A stretch of 49,309 bases of DNA from Muribaculaceae bacterium (GCA_029061925.1 JAIDRE010000096.1:1-49309); one strand, 5' to 3'; positions 16,767 through 26,319 are shown, counted from the stretch's first letter. The notes: generated from the letters alone by a model not told the origin. Program-made: numbers and translations.

Positions 16767-18660
16767 CCCGATACAGGCACCAATGCCTGCCGTCACCGAC
16801 TTTTTACCAACATCGGTAAAAGAGATGAAAGCACTCGGCTGGGACTATGTCGATGTTGTTCTGTTCACAGGCGACGCCTACGTTGACCATCCATCGTTTG
16901 CAGCTGCCGTCATCGGTCGTATACTTCAAAAAGAGGGTTATAAGGTTGCCATCGTCCCTCAGCCCAACTGGCAGGACGATCTTCGCGACTTCAAAAAGTT
17001 TGGACAGCCACGATTGTTTTTCGGAGTATCAGCCGGTGCAATGGACTCAATGATAAATCATTACACCGCCAACCGACGTCGCCGATCTGATGACGCATAT
17101 ACCCCCGACGGTCGCCATGGCATGCGCCCCGACTATCCCACCATTGTCTATTCCAACATACTCCGCGAGCTATATCCCGATACCCCCATAATTGCCGGAG
17201 GTATCGAGGCTTCGATGCGTCGCCTGTCCCACTATGACTACTGGCAAAACCGCCTGAGACCGTCAATTCTTGCCGATGCTAAAGCCGACATGATTATCTA
17301 TGGTATGGGCGAGAAACCGATTATAGAAATTGCCAAACGTCTTGAAAACGGTGAAAATATTACTGATTTAAAGGATGTTAAGCAAACGGTTGTGATTTGT
17401 GATGCGTTGCCGTCAAAAGAGGATTCCGACTCAATTATCCTCAACTCGTGGGAAAAATGCCGCAGCGATAAACGTTGCCAGGCTGAAAATTTCAAGCATA
17501 TCGAGCAAGAAAGCAACCGCATGGATGGCGGTAAAACCCTATATCAGCAGCTTGATAACAAACGCATCATCAAGGTCAACCCGATGTATCCCGCAATGAC
17601 TCAGGGCGAAATTGATGCCGCATTTGACCTTCCCTACACCCGACTCCCCCACCCCCGTTATAAAGGCAAAACAATACCGGCGTTTGAGATGATTAAATTC
17701 TCAATTAATATGCACCGCGGATGTTTCGGAGGATGTGCATTCTGCACTATATCGGCTCATCAAGGCAAGTTTGTGGCATCGCGTAGCGAACGTTCAATCA
17801 TCGAAGAAGCAAAAAAAGTCGTTGCAATGCCCGGCTTCAAAGGCTATATCAGCGACCTCGGCGGCCCATCAGCCAATATGTATGCGATGGGCGGTCGCGA
17901 CAAGTCGATATGTGCCAAGTGTCTTCGTCCGTCATGCCTTCATCCCAAGCCATGCCCCAACCTCAACAACGACCATCGCCCGCTGCTAAACGTCTATCAC
18001 AAAGTCGATTCGTTACCCGGTGTCAAAAAATCGTTTATCGGTAGCGGTGTGAGATATGACCTTTCGATGCACCCATCGGGCAATCCCGACATCGACCGTG
18101 CAAACCGTCAATATAACGAAGAACTTATATGCCGACACGTCTCAGGGCGACTGAAAGTTGCGCCCGAACACACCTCTGACGCAGTCTTAAACCTTATGAG
18201 AAAGCCCTCGTTTGAGTGTTTTCGTCAATTTAAAGAGATTTTTGACCGTGTCAACAAAAAACATGACCTTAATCAGCAGCTGATTCCATATTTCATTTCA
18301 AGTCATCCCGGATGCCGAGAAATCGACATGGCACTCCTCGCCGTCGAGACCCGCAATCTCAACTTCCATCTCGAACAAATTCAAGACTTTACGCCGACAC
18401 CGATGACGCTATCAACCGAAATTTTCTATACCGGCATCCACCCCTATACCGGCGAAAAAATTTTCACCGCTACCACACCCGAAGAAAAACTCGCCCAGCG
18501 CAAATATTTCTTCTGGTATGACGCAACCTATCGTCCCGACATCGTCAAGTCGCTCAACCGTCTCCACCGCCCTGACCTCATCGCCAAACTCTTCCCGGGC
18601 TATCGCGGCTATGAAGTCAATCGCGGCAAACTCAAAAATCCAAAAGGGAAAAAGAAATAA
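16738..18660 (+). CDS. YgiQ-family radical SAM protein
   Basis: A 640-residue radical SAM protein. The family N-terminus FLPTSVKEMKALGWD leads into VLFTGDAYVDHPSF; the cluster motif is CFGGCAFC (CxxxCxxC) near residue 330, followed by SAHQGK; a Cys-rich segment (CAKCLRPSCLHPKPC) lies in the insert. The reaction is uncharacterised. An alternative start at 16783, 16 nt after the uvrB stop, would remove 15 poorly conserved residues and may be the true one. Translation is probably coupled to uvrB. Confidence 0.93.
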   Translation: MPKLSNPKNNPIQAPMPAVTDFLPTSVKEMKALGWDYVDVVLFTGDAYVDHPSFAAAVIGRILQKEGYKVAIVPQPNWQDDLRDFKKFGQPRLFFGVSAGAMDSMINHYTANRRRRSDDAYTPDGRHGMRPDYPTIVYSNILRELYPDTPIIAGGIEASMRRLSHYDYWQNRLRPSILADAKADMIIYGMGEKPIIEIAKRLENGENITDLKDVKQTVVICDALPSKEDSDSIILNSWEKCRSDKRCQAENFKHIEQESNRMDGGKTLYQQLDNKRIIKVNPMYPAMTQGEIDAAFDLPYTRLPHPRYKGKTIPAFEMIKFSINMHRGCFGGCAFCTISAHQGKFVASRSERSIIEEAKKVVAMPGFKGYISDLGGPSANMYAMGGRDKSICAKCLRPSCLHPKPCPNLNNDHRPLLNVYHKVDSLPGVKKSFIGSGVRYDLSMHPSGNPDIDRANRQYNEELICRHVSGRLKVAPEHTSDAVLNLMRKPSFECFRQFKEIFDRVNKKHDLNQQLIPYFISSHPGCREIDMALLAVETRNLNFHLEQIQDFTPTPMTLSTEIFYTGIHPYTGEKIFTATTPEEKLAQRKYFFWYDATYRPDIVKSLNRLHRPDLIAKLFPGYRGYEVNRGKLKNPKGKKK

Positions 18661-18665
18661 TTTTA

Positions 18666-18673
18666 TATCTTTG
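18666..18673 (+). promoter_or_regulatory. -7 element of the abi gene
   Basis: TATCTTTG sits only 8 nt before the ATG at 18682, so the transcript would be leaderless or nearly so. No clear -33 box is present. Confidence 0.6.
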
Positions 18674-18681
18674 CAAACGAT

Positions 18682-19578
18682 ATGGGACAAAAAGCAATTA
18701 CATTAGATGAACAAATAGCCTTGCTCTCTAAGAGAGGAATGGTAATATCAGATGTCGATAAAGCAAAAGAAGTGCTTTATGACGCTGGATATTATCGTTT
18801 AGGGTTCTATTGGTTCCCATTTGAAAAATCGTACCCTCTTAAACACAATAGGACTCACGAATTTATTCCAAACACACAGTTTAATAGCGTCGTTAAATTA
18901 TACTACTTTGATTTTTATCTTAGATGTATTCTTTTTAAGGCATTAAGTAGAATAGAGGTTGCATTTAGGACAAAAGTGACATATATTGTCTCTAACGAAT
19001 ATACTGAAATTCCATCTTGGTTTGCCGATAGTCGAGTAGTCACTAATAATCAAGTTAAGTACTATCAGGAAGGCGGATATAAAGCAATTAAAGATAAGAA
19101 TAGAATTATAGGGTTGCATCACTCCAATCACCCCAAAGACAAATATGCACCTGCTTGGAAAGCCATTGAGTACATGACACTTGGAGAGATTCTTCATTTA
19201 TTCAAATCCATTAAGGATAATAAGCTTAAAGAAAGAGTCGCAAGTGAATTTGGGATTAAAACGCTTGTAACATTGGAAAGTTATTTGGAGGTAATCAAAA
19301 ATCTTAGAAACGTGAGTGCTCATAGTAATGTGTTATATGATTTTACTCCGGAAAAATCAATAAGAAAGGGTCCTGCAATGATGAAAGGTATTGGTGACAA
19401 TCAGAATCTAAATGGCGCTATACGAGTTGTCCTATATATGCTTGGGCAAATATCAAATAAAAGATCTTTAGAATTATTAAATGAAATTGAGGATCTTATA
19501 GCTAAATATGGAGTCGACCAAAACGTTTATAAAATACTTCTTAACATCAGTGGGTTTAAAGATCTTCACAGATATTGA
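18682..19578 (+). CDS. Abi-family (Abi_2/AbiD/F-like) HEPN abortive-infection protein
   Basis: A 298-residue protein matching the Abi_2 family: N-terminal LDEQIALLSKRGMVISD, then AGYYRLGFYWFPF, the central FDFYLRCILFKALSRIEVAFRT helix, and the APAWKAIEYMTLGEI segment. The HEPN-type active-site motif RNVSAH (RNxxxH) lies near residues 209-214, suggesting RNase activity. Abi_2 proteins such as AbiD and AbiF block phage growth in Lactococcus. Codon use is markedly more AT-rich than in ygiQ, which it follows by 21 nt, so it is probably acquired. No antitoxin gene is adjacent. Confidence 0.85.
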   Translation: MGQKAITLDEQIALLSKRGMVISDVDKAKEVLYDAGYYRLGFYWFPFEKSYPLKHNRTHEFIPNTQFNSVVKLYYFDFYLRCILFKALSRIEVAFRTKVTYIVSNEYTEIPSWFADSRVVTNNQVKYYQEGGYKAIKDKNRIIGLHHSNHPKDKYAPAWKAIEYMTLGEILHLFKSIKDNKLKERVASEFGIKTLVTLESYLEVIKNLRNVSAHSNVLYDFTPEKSIRKGPAMMKGIGDNQNLNGAIRVVLYMLGQISNKRSLELLNEIEDLIAKYGVDQNVYKILLNISGFKDLHRY

Positions 19579-19601
19579 AAAACTTTTACTAATAAAGTTT
19601 T
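19579..19601 (+). terminator. Weak terminator after the abi gene
   Basis: AAAACTTT (19579-19586) pairs with AAAGTTTT (19594-19601) across a 7-nt loop, followed by GTTTT. It is AT-rich and overlaps the -33 box of the next promoter. Confidence 0.4.
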
Positions 19602-19629
19602 GTTTTAGAGATAAAATATTGTACCTTTG
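19599..19629 (+). promoter_or_regulatory. Promoter of the TPR-TM-HTH regulator leader
   Basis: TTTG (19599-19602), 19-nt spacer, TACCTTTG (19622-19629). The start site would be near 19636, giving a leader of about 127 nt before the ATG at 19763. Confidence 0.75.
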
Positions 19630-19650
19630 CAGAAATAAATAGTGCCGGTA

Positions 19651-19723
19651 TTGACTTTAGGCTCAATGCCAACACTCTAAAAAGGGAAAAACGAGGTTGT
19701 ACATTCGCTGTACGACCTCTTTT
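19651..19723 (+). ncRNA. Structured leader with terminator-like hairpin (attenuator or small RNA)
   Basis: Two hairpins follow the promoter. In the first, GGTATTGA pairs with TCAATGCC (8 bp, 8-nt loop). In the second, GAGGTTGTAC (19693-19702) pairs with GTACGACCTC (19710-19719), 10 bp with one G-U and a 7-nt loop, directly followed by TTTT (19720-19723). The second looks like an intrinsic terminator 40 nt before the coding start. A transcript ending here would be about 88 nt, so the element is either an attenuator of the downstream gene or a small RNA. Confidence 0.55.
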
Positions 19724-19762
19724 CAATTAAAATAGACAATCCTGATCTAAAAGAAAAGTAGC

Positions 19763-21484
19763 ATGAAATCAAGATATAGTATTCTTTCAATCTTATTTAT
19801 TGTATTGACCTGTTGCATAGTCTCTTGCACCAATCACAACCGGCAAGCGGCGATGAACCGTGCCGAGTCGCTGATGGATTCAACACCTGACTCCGCATTG
19901 AAGATTCTTCGTGATATCGATAAATCGACCCTCGGTTCAAAAGCCGAAAAAGCCCGATATGCTCTACTGATGTCAATGGCATTAGACAAAAACTATATCG
20001 ACACAACAAACTTCAATGTTCTTCAACCCGCTATTGATTATTATCTCAAAAAAGGATCTCCTAACGAAAAACTACGAACCTACTATTATCAAGGGAGAAT
20101 CTACGATAACAAGGGAGAGCAAGATAGCGCATTAAACTCATTTGTCAAAGCAATTGACAATATTCCCGGTAGTGCAGATTCTCTATGCATGGCACGAGCC
20201 TTTGTATCGGCAGGGCTAATTTATTTTGACTTTTACGACTTTGAGAGTTACATTGATAACTACCTTAAAGCCGCCAATATTTACAATAATAAAAATAAGA
20301 AAGACTATGAATTTGATGCATTAATCAATGCATTGAATGGCGCAATTCTTTTAAAACGAAAGAATCTTGGAGATAGCCTTATTAGTAGTATTTGCTCAAA
20401 TTTTGACTCGTTATCTGAAACACAGAAGAATGATCTACAAGGACGAATATTGACCTACAAAACGATGTATGGAACTGAAGCGGAAGTAAAAGACTTAATA
20501 GAAAAATATGAGCCTATTCTAAAAAATAATGTTCGAGGTTTGCTTAATCTTGCATCAGCTTATCGAAAGATTGGTCATAATTCCGAAGCTCTAAAAATTC
20601 TTAATGATGTCAGAAATAGCGGAATTGAATATGATACCCTTAAATTTTTAGCAACATCGGTATATACCTATAGAAATTTAGGTGATTATAAAAATGCTTT
20701 CTTAAACTATTGGGATTTTAGACGTATCGCTGAAATAGAAGATTTTAAGAAATTTGAGCAAAAATCAAAATCACTTGAGGAAAAACATAAACTTGAGCTT
20801 CAAGCCCAAAAAGAGGCTAACGAAAAGTATTTAATTTTTGTGAGTCTTATGGCTGGATTAATTTTATTATGTATAGTTATTATTCTTCTTATTTTACTAA
20901 TTCGAAGCCACAAAATTCAGAAAGACTTAGCTCAACAGAAGGCAAAGAATTTTCAGCTTGAAAACGAAAATCTAAAATCAGAAAGAGACATAAAAGCGTT
21001 AGAAGCCGAAAATCTTGCTCATCGAGTTGAAATTTTAGAAAATGAAAGTGAAAATCTAAAACAGCTATTAGAATCCCCAGAAGAAATACCAACCGAGGTT
21101 CAAAATGCAATAAAAGTCAGAGTCGAAATGCTCAATACCCTTTTGGCAAGCTATATCACAGCCAATGACAGCCATGGTAACCCCTATGATAAATGGGTCA
21201 AAGAGATTACCGAAAACAGAGCCGAATTTATGAATAGCAATCGACTGGCATTCCAGGCATCACATCCCCGATTCATCCAATATTTTGAAGATCATGATTT
21301 AACAGTTGACGAAATCAACTACGTTTGTCTATATGCCCTTGGTCTGCGAGGTAAAGAGGTTGGTAACTATATGAAGAAACGAAGTCATGTGAATATGAGT
21401 AGTGCGATTCGCAAAAAACTCGGTATTGATAAACATGAAACAAATATCGGAATATACGTCCGCAGACTTCTCCAAAATTCATAA
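19763..21484 (+). CDS. TPR-transmembrane-coiled coil-HTH regulator (putative lipoprotein)
   Basis: A 573-residue protein with an unusual layout. The N-terminus has a lipoprotein-like signal with a lipobox ending IVSC. Residues about 30-340 are TPR-like helical repeats (for example KLRTYYYQGRIYDNKGEQDS). One strong membrane helix spans residues about 356-380, then a Glu/Lys/Gln coiled coil (385-445). The C-terminal region (about 520-570, LTVDEINYVCLYALGLRGKE onward) looks like a LuxR-like helix-turn-helix. The topology suggests an outward-facing sensor and a cytoplasmic DNA-binding end. Similar proteins are seen in Bacteroidetes; ligand and targets are unknown. Two barrel proteins follow. Confidence 0.75.
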   Translation: MKSRYSILSILFIVLTCCIVSCTNHNRQAAMNRAESLMDSTPDSALKILRDIDKSTLGSKAEKARYALLMSMALDKNYIDTTNFNVLQPAIDYYLKKGSPNEKLRTYYYQGRIYDNKGEQDSALNSFVKAIDNIPGSADSLCMARAFVSAGLIYFDFYDFESYIDNYLKAANIYNNKNKKDYEFDALINALNGAILLKRKNLGDSLISSICSNFDSLSETQKNDLQGRILTYKTMYGTEAEVKDLIEKYEPILKNNVRGLLNLASAYRKIGHNSEALKILNDVRNSGIEYDTLKFLATSVYTYRNLGDYKNAFLNYWDFRRIAEIEDFKKFEQKSKSLEEKHKLELQAQKEANEKYLIFVSLMAGLILLCIVIILLILLIRSHKIQKDLAQQKAKNFQLENENLKSERDIKALEAENLAHRVEILENESENLKQLLESPEEIPTEVQNAIKVRVEMLNTLLASYITANDSHGNPYDKWVKEITENRAEFMNSNRLAFQASHPRFIQYFEDHDLTVDEINYVCLYALGLRGKEVGNYMKKRSHVNMSSAIRKKLGIDKHETNIGIYVRRLLQNS

Positions 21485-21542
21485 ATCATTAAATATTGTA
21501 TAATATGCACGACAGTTAGTCGAAGACTAACAACTTTAATGA

Positions 21543-21579
21543 ACCCTGCCATCGAGCCTTTTAGGCTCGTTGGTAGGGT
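21543..21579 (+). terminator. Strong hairpin downstream of the regulator gene
   Basis: Arms 21543-21559 and 21563-21579 pair over 17 positions with one mismatch and one G-U, and a 3-nt loop. There is no T-run after it, so it may be a 3'-end stabiliser or part of a longer leader rather than a classical terminator. The loop side shares TTTAGGCTC with the leader at about 19660. Confidence 0.5.
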
Positions 21580-21786
21580 ACACCGATCCACACATAGATT
21601 CCAACGTCGAAGATGTTGAACAGTGTCAAAACTTTCATGCACATTTTTTTGCTCATATCCCTTCTTAATTAGTAGAATATGAAAGTTCAAGATTTAGTGC
21701 ATAAAACAATTTACCCCCCCATTTTGTATATGATTGATACACAGAGTGTTTCACACTAAAATATTTATCATTTATGAAAGTTTTTA

Positions 21787-21819
21787 TTTGCAATATGAAA
21801 GTTTGTTATTGTAACTTTG
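21787..21819 (+). promoter_or_regulatory. Candidate promoter for the first barrel gene
   Basis: TTTG (21787-21790), 21-nt spacer, TAACTTTG (21812-21819). It would give a leader of about 210 nt before the ATG at 22039. Confidence 0.6.
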
Positions 21820-22038
21820 CATAATCAAAACCATTATAATCTACCTTAATGAAAAATAATTATTCCTATTTTTATTAACAACCTCAATTATTTCCCATTA
21901 TATTCAGCAAAACTAATTGAGAATAGCGGATTTAATAAAAATTTGTACATTTGTATCAATGGATATTCCATTGCGGGAATATCTTCTAAACGAGTTCAAA
22001 AAAAGAATGTCTTTATGTGGCTACGAACGATTCAAATA

Positions 22039-24114
22039 ATGAAATTGGCGTTTACATTGTTTTTTTTTGTAATTCCGTTAACTTTATTGGCTCAATCTAC
22101 TGACTCTATAAAAGTTATCCAACTTAAAGATGTTGAGATTGAAGCTCAATTACATTCTATTACGGCTTCAGTTTCTACTTATTATCCCACTATAAAACAA
22201 AAAAACGCTTCTTTTAGCGGCATTGACCTACTTAACCGTATGGCAATTCCTCAACTATCCCTAAGTATGGGCAACTCCGTAACAACCGTTAGTAATCAAC
22301 AAGTCCAACTATTTATCGATGGGATTCCTGCGACGAACAATGATATTAAGAACATGAGAATTGCGGATGTAAAAAAAATTGAATATTATGATTATCCAGC
22401 CGATCCTCGATTTATGGGTAGTTCCCACGTTATAAACTTTATTATGAAAAAATATGAATATGGTGGGTACTTTAAAACATCTTTATCAGAACGTTTCATT
22501 GCTAATGACGGGAATCTCAACCTGTTCGGTAAATTTACTACAGATAAATTTACTTTTAATATTGGATTAGGAGGATCCTATTTAAATTCAAAGCATAATT
22601 ATACAGAAAACTCTGAAACTTATCGATTATATGACGTGTTTACACTCGATCAACCGCTTCACAGAACCGAGAATGTTAGCTATGCAAAAAAATTCCAAAA
22701 TATATTATGGCCAACTGTTCAAATCATATATTCTTCAAATAAAGTTTCAATAAATAATACACTTGGAGCTTCATTCGAGCATACACCCACTAACGATCTA
22801 ATAGGTGAAATTAGCTATAATCCCGATATTTTTACAGACTCAAAATTTTCTAACAATAAAAATTATAGCGAAAAATCCATTTCATATTCAGGTAATTGGA
22901 ACTTCACATTAGGCAATGGCAACTCAATTAGTTTCAACCCTACATACTCATACTCTAAATCTAAACAAACCTATATCTATAATGATGATGGCTTCGAGTT
23001 TAACAATTATGCTACCGACGGCACTCATGCTTCTCGATCAACACTACAATTTAGTCATTTATTCCCAAATAGAAGTCGTTTTAATTTATTCTTTCAAGAA
23101 ATATTCTATCATAGTCAAACAAACTACCGTGGGACTACAAACTCCAATGATAAACTAACCACATACCGTATTGGACCGGGCTTGTCATACGGTATTCCTA
23201 TTAAAAATTGTTATATATACGCTGGTGTCGGCTTGAATCATGACAAAACAAAATATGGCAATAAAAGTGTTAATTCAACTGAGCCATGGGCTGATCTATC
23301 GTTCCAGTACTCACTAAAAAAGAGACATCGACTATCTACTGAATACCATTACATGACTACAATTCCGCTGTCCTCTCATCGAAGTGAAGCTATTATTAAT
23401 TCACATCCTTTGTTTAGCTATACCGGGAACCCTAATTTAACTCCTTATAAAAGCCTTGATTATGGAGTAAGTTATACATTTATCCCAAATAATCGATACA
23501 GCCTATCTGTATTTGCAAACGGATATTCAGTTTTCAACAGATATGCGTTTGTATATAAACCTTATTTAAATGGAATACTTCGTTCTATCGAACAACCATG
23601 CGGAGGATTTACTTCTTTATTGACCGGTCTAAACGGTCGCTTATATCTTTTAAAAAGACATTTACAGTTATATGGGCAAATTGTAATACCTTATTGTTAT
23701 AATGGGGAGCCGTTTAACGCAAAAAAGACACATATTAATTATACACTCCGAGCATTATGGTATTTCGGTGATTGGAATATTGGCTTACGGTATGTATCAG
23801 AGAATGGTCAAACTGGGACTCCGGAAAACGGCCTTTGGTCTATTCGTAAAAATATGTACTCCTTAAATATAGGGTGGGGAAATCAGGATTGGAATGTTTC
23901 AGCCTCAATTGCCAACCCATTTACATGGAATTGGATTAGCGCTACTAATATTATAAACAGTCAATATTATGATAGTGCACAAACATCATACAATCCTGAT
24001 AATCATTGCTATATCAAAGTCAATATATCTTATACCGTTGGTTTTGGGAAAAAAATCAAACGAAATGGCGAAGTCACTCGTCAAAACGGTGCCGGATCGG
24101 CAATTCTTGAATAA
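22039..24114 (+). CDS. Outer membrane beta-barrel protein with TonB-plug-like domain (1)
   Basis: A 691-residue secreted protein. The ATG at 22039 gives a clean signal peptide (MKLAFTLFFFVIPLTLLAQS); an upstream in-frame ATG at 22015 is possible. After the signal comes a short VIQLKDVEIEAQ segment, then a plug-like domain with LFIDGIPATNNDIKNMRIAD and KKIEYYDYPADPRF, then repeated aromatic-rich beta strands to the C-terminus. This is the OMP_b-brl_3 type of Bacteroidetes barrel, lacking an N-terminal carboxypeptidase-regulatory-like domain. The C-terminus reads GAGSAILE. Cargo is unknown. It is paralogous to the next gene. Confidence 0.82.
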   Translation: MKLAFTLFFFVIPLTLLAQSTDSIKVIQLKDVEIEAQLHSITASVSTYYPTIKQKNASFSGIDLLNRMAIPQLSLSMGNSVTTVSNQQVQLFIDGIPATNNDIKNMRIADVKKIEYYDYPADPRFMGSSHVINFIMKKYEYGGYFKTSLSERFIANDGNLNLFGKFTTDKFTFNIGLGGSYLNSKHNYTENSETYRLYDVFTLDQPLHRTENVSYAKKFQNILWPTVQIIYSSNKVSINNTLGASFEHTPTNDLIGEISYNPDIFTDSKFSNNKNYSEKSISYSGNWNFTLGNGNSISFNPTYSYSKSKQTYIYNDDGFEFNNYATDGTHASRSTLQFSHLFPNRSRFNLFFQEIFYHSQTNYRGTTNSNDKLTTYRIGPGLSYGIPIKNCYIYAGVGLNHDKTKYGNKSVNSTEPWADLSFQYSLKKRHRLSTEYHYMTTIPLSSHRSEAIINSHPLFSYTGNPNLTPYKSLDYGVSYTFIPNNRYSLSVFANGYSVFNRYAFVYKPYLNGILRSIEQPCGGFTSLLTGLNGRLYLLKRHLQLYGQIVIPYCYNGEPFNAKKTHINYTLRALWYFGDWNIGLRYVSENGQTGTPENGLWSIRKNMYSLNIGWGNQDWNVSASIANPFTWNWISATNIINSQYYDSAQTSYNPDNHCYIKVNISYTVGFGKKIKRNGEVTRQNGAGSAILE

Positions 24115-24164
24115 AATAAGGATTAAAAGTCTTGCTTATTAAATCAAGAATAAAATAGTAATCG

Positions 24165-24172
24165 TATATTTG
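24165..24172 (+). promoter_or_regulatory. -7 element for the second barrel gene
   Basis: TATATTTG, 27 nt before the ATG; no well-spaced -33 box. The two barrel genes may instead be co-transcribed, since the gap is 84 nt. Confidence 0.45.
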
Positions 24173-24198
24173 TCTTTTAAATGGCAAAATCTTAAATT

Positions 24199-26259
24199 AT
24201 GAAGTTTCTCTTATCTCTATTTATTGGTTTATGCACTCTCCAATGTTTTGCGATTTCTCCTGACTCTACTCTGATTTCAAATCGTACTAAAGAATTGGAC
24301 GAAGTGGTTGTTATCGCGTCTTATCTAAGTCGCGAGGATGATCATATTTCAGCTATTCCTACAAAAGAGCAGAGAAAACATGCCATTTCCGGATATGATT
24401 TATTGCAAAATTTAATGATTCCGGGAATCAGTGTTGACAGGTCAAATGGTAGCGTTATGACTCCGGCAGGGACGGCAACTTTATATATTAATGGGCGTGA
24501 GGTTGACTTCCGCGAAGTTCAATCTTTAAGGCCTAAAGATATTGCTCGTGTTGAATATTTTGATATTCCTACAGGTAAATATGCTAAGGATGCTGCTTCA
24601 ATTAATTTTATAACACGTCCAATAACAAATGGAGGTTATACACAAATTGATGCATTACAGGGTGTGGGATTCCTAAAGGGTGACTATAACCTTATTTCAA
24701 AATATATGATTGGTACAAAGAGTCTAAACCTTTGGGCCGGATATGACATAAATGATCCTAAAACATCATCAGAGAAGGTCGAATCATTTAATTTTCCTGA
24801 TAACATTTTATTTAGAAATACTTCTTACAGCCATGCCGGCAATCGTAGAACTAATGAATATATTCAAGCCTCTATCAGCAATCGTGGAAAGCAATATACT
24901 TGGATGCTTCGAGGTGGTATGGCATGGAATAAGAACCAATATAATGTAGAAAATGGCGTGTCAAACTATTGGGCTACTGACGCTTCTATAAACTACAACG
25001 GTGATTTGAACATTAAAACTATAAATAAGACTCTTAGACCAAGCATTTATTATTATGGACATCATACCTTATCTGATAAAAATTATTTAGAATATGTTAT
25101 CGATGGGTACTATGCCCGTAATGATTACAATAGACTTTATCAAGAAAATAATTCCAATTATAATTCTGTTGTAAAAGAAGATTACTATTACACCAAAGTA
25201 AATGCAAATTATTCTCTATCTCTTGAACATCGAAATCAACTGTCGTTTTCTCTATATGAGTTTTTGAGAATAAGCGATTCAAACTATTTAGGGAGCACTA
25301 TTTACACACAAGACCTCCGATCGTCTGAAACAATCTTACTTGCCGATTATTCACAACGTATCGAAAAATTCTTTTATGATATAAACCCCGGTATATCTTA
25401 TCTAACATACCAATTAAAGGGATTTAATTCTATCAATCACTTTACTCCACGCATACAGACAAGATTGGCATATATGATAAAACGAGGAGAACAAATCCAA
25501 TTTTCTTTTGCTTTAGGAAATACCTATCCCCAAATTAATACAATAAATAATGTCGAGCAACAGATTGATCCAATAATAATATTAAAGGGTAATCCACAAA
25601 TGGATAATTCAACTCTGCTTAATCCACGTCTTAATTATAGCCTAAACTACAAAAAAGTGGCAATCCAAGCCGGAGCTTCATATTTTTATCAAAATCATGC
25701 TATCGTATCAGATTATTATATCAGAGGCGGAAATCTTATTAGCACTTATAGAGATGACGTTATGTATCATCGTCCGGGCATTGACTTGTCAATAACCTAC
25801 AAACCCTCGAAAAAATTAAATATGAATCTGACTGGAAAATGGAATGAACAAATAGCAAAAGGAGGCGTTGAAAATCGCAACTTATCATCATTTTCAGGAC
25901 AAGCAATTCTAAATTATTATATCGGCGATTTTTCTTTTGGTGGTATGATTGGCACTCCAACTAAAGATTTAATCGGCTATCAGATAAAAAGAAAAACTTA
26001 TTGGCGCTATCAAATTTCGGCCTTATGGACTCATGGGAATTTAGCATTGGAGGCGACTGCTAATAATATATTCCTCATGAAAAATTTTATCACTGATGAG
26101 CTGTCTTCCACGAACTATATGTTTACTCTTAATGATTGGGACAGAAACTCCAACCAATTCGCAACGCTAAAAGCTGTATATAGCTTTGATTACGGTAAAA
26201 AGACAACAAAATCGCCAAAATATGAACGAACAACTACTGAAAGTGCAATTTTAAAATAA
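24199..26259 (+). CDS. Outer membrane beta-barrel protein with TonB-plug-like domain (2)
   Basis: A 686-residue paralogue of the preceding gene. The signal peptide is MKFLLSLFIGLCTLQCFA, followed by ELDEVVVIAS (a TonB-box-like start of the plug), LYINGREVDFREVQSLRPKD and ARVEYFDIPTGKYAK. The rest is an aromatic-rich barrel. The C-terminus ESAILK matches the SAILE end of the first barrel, so the shared tail may be a functional or assembly signal. It probably forms part of an envelope transport or surface system with the upstream regulator and downstream lipoprotein, but no substrate can be inferred. Confidence 0.82.
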   Translation: MKFLLSLFIGLCTLQCFAISPDSTLISNRTKELDEVVVIASYLSREDDHISAIPTKEQRKHAISGYDLLQNLMIPGISVDRSNGSVMTPAGTATLYINGREVDFREVQSLRPKDIARVEYFDIPTGKYAKDAASINFITRPITNGGYTQIDALQGVGFLKGDYNLISKYMIGTKSLNLWAGYDINDPKTSSEKVESFNFPDNILFRNTSYSHAGNRRTNEYIQASISNRGKQYTWMLRGGMAWNKNQYNVENGVSNYWATDASINYNGDLNIKTINKTLRPSIYYYGHHTLSDKNYLEYVIDGYYARNDYNRLYQENNSNYNSVVKEDYYYTKVNANYSLSLEHRNQLSFSLYEFLRISDSNYLGSTIYTQDLRSSETILLADYSQRIEKFFYDINPGISYLTYQLKGFNSINHFTPRIQTRLAYMIKRGEQIQFSFALGNTYPQINTINNVEQQIDPIIILKGNPQMDNSTLLNPRLNYSLNYKKVAIQAGASYFYQNHAIVSDYYIRGGNLISTYRDDVMYHRPGIDLSITYKPSKKLNMNLTGKWNEQIAKGGVENRNLSSFSGQAILNYYIGDFSFGGMIGTPTKDLIGYQIKRKTYWRYQISALWTHGNLALEATANNIFLMKNFITDELSSTNYMFTLNDWDRNSNQFATLKAVYSFDYGKKTTKSPKYERTTTESAILK

Positions 26260-26267
26260 AAATTAAA

Positions 26268-26299
26268 TTTTGTCAGAATCAAAATATTATATATCTTTG
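26268..26299 (+). promoter_or_regulatory. Promoter of the lipoprotein gene
   Basis: TTTTG ending at 26272, 19-nt spacer, TATCTTTG at 26292-26299, about 20 nt before the ATG. Confidence 0.72.
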
Positions 26300-26319
26300 C
26301 ATCATTCAATCATTTTAAA

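Larger units (their letters stand above)
21485..22038. other. 554-nt AT-rich intergenic region with hairpins and candidate promoters
   Basis: No coding region is supportable. It contains a perfect 7-bp hairpin (GTTAGTC/GACTAAC, 21515-21531), a 17-bp near-perfect hairpin (21543-21579), a -7 TAACTTTG at 21812-21819 with TTTG 21 nt upstream, and a second -7-like TACATTTG at 21946-21953 without a good -33. The remainder is featureless AT-rich sequence. Confidence 0.7.

Noticed and set aside
19650-21580. Repeated hairpins as a possible CRISPR or phase-variation locus.
   Set aside because: There is no regularly spaced repeat array, and the inverted arms do not flank an invertible promoter.
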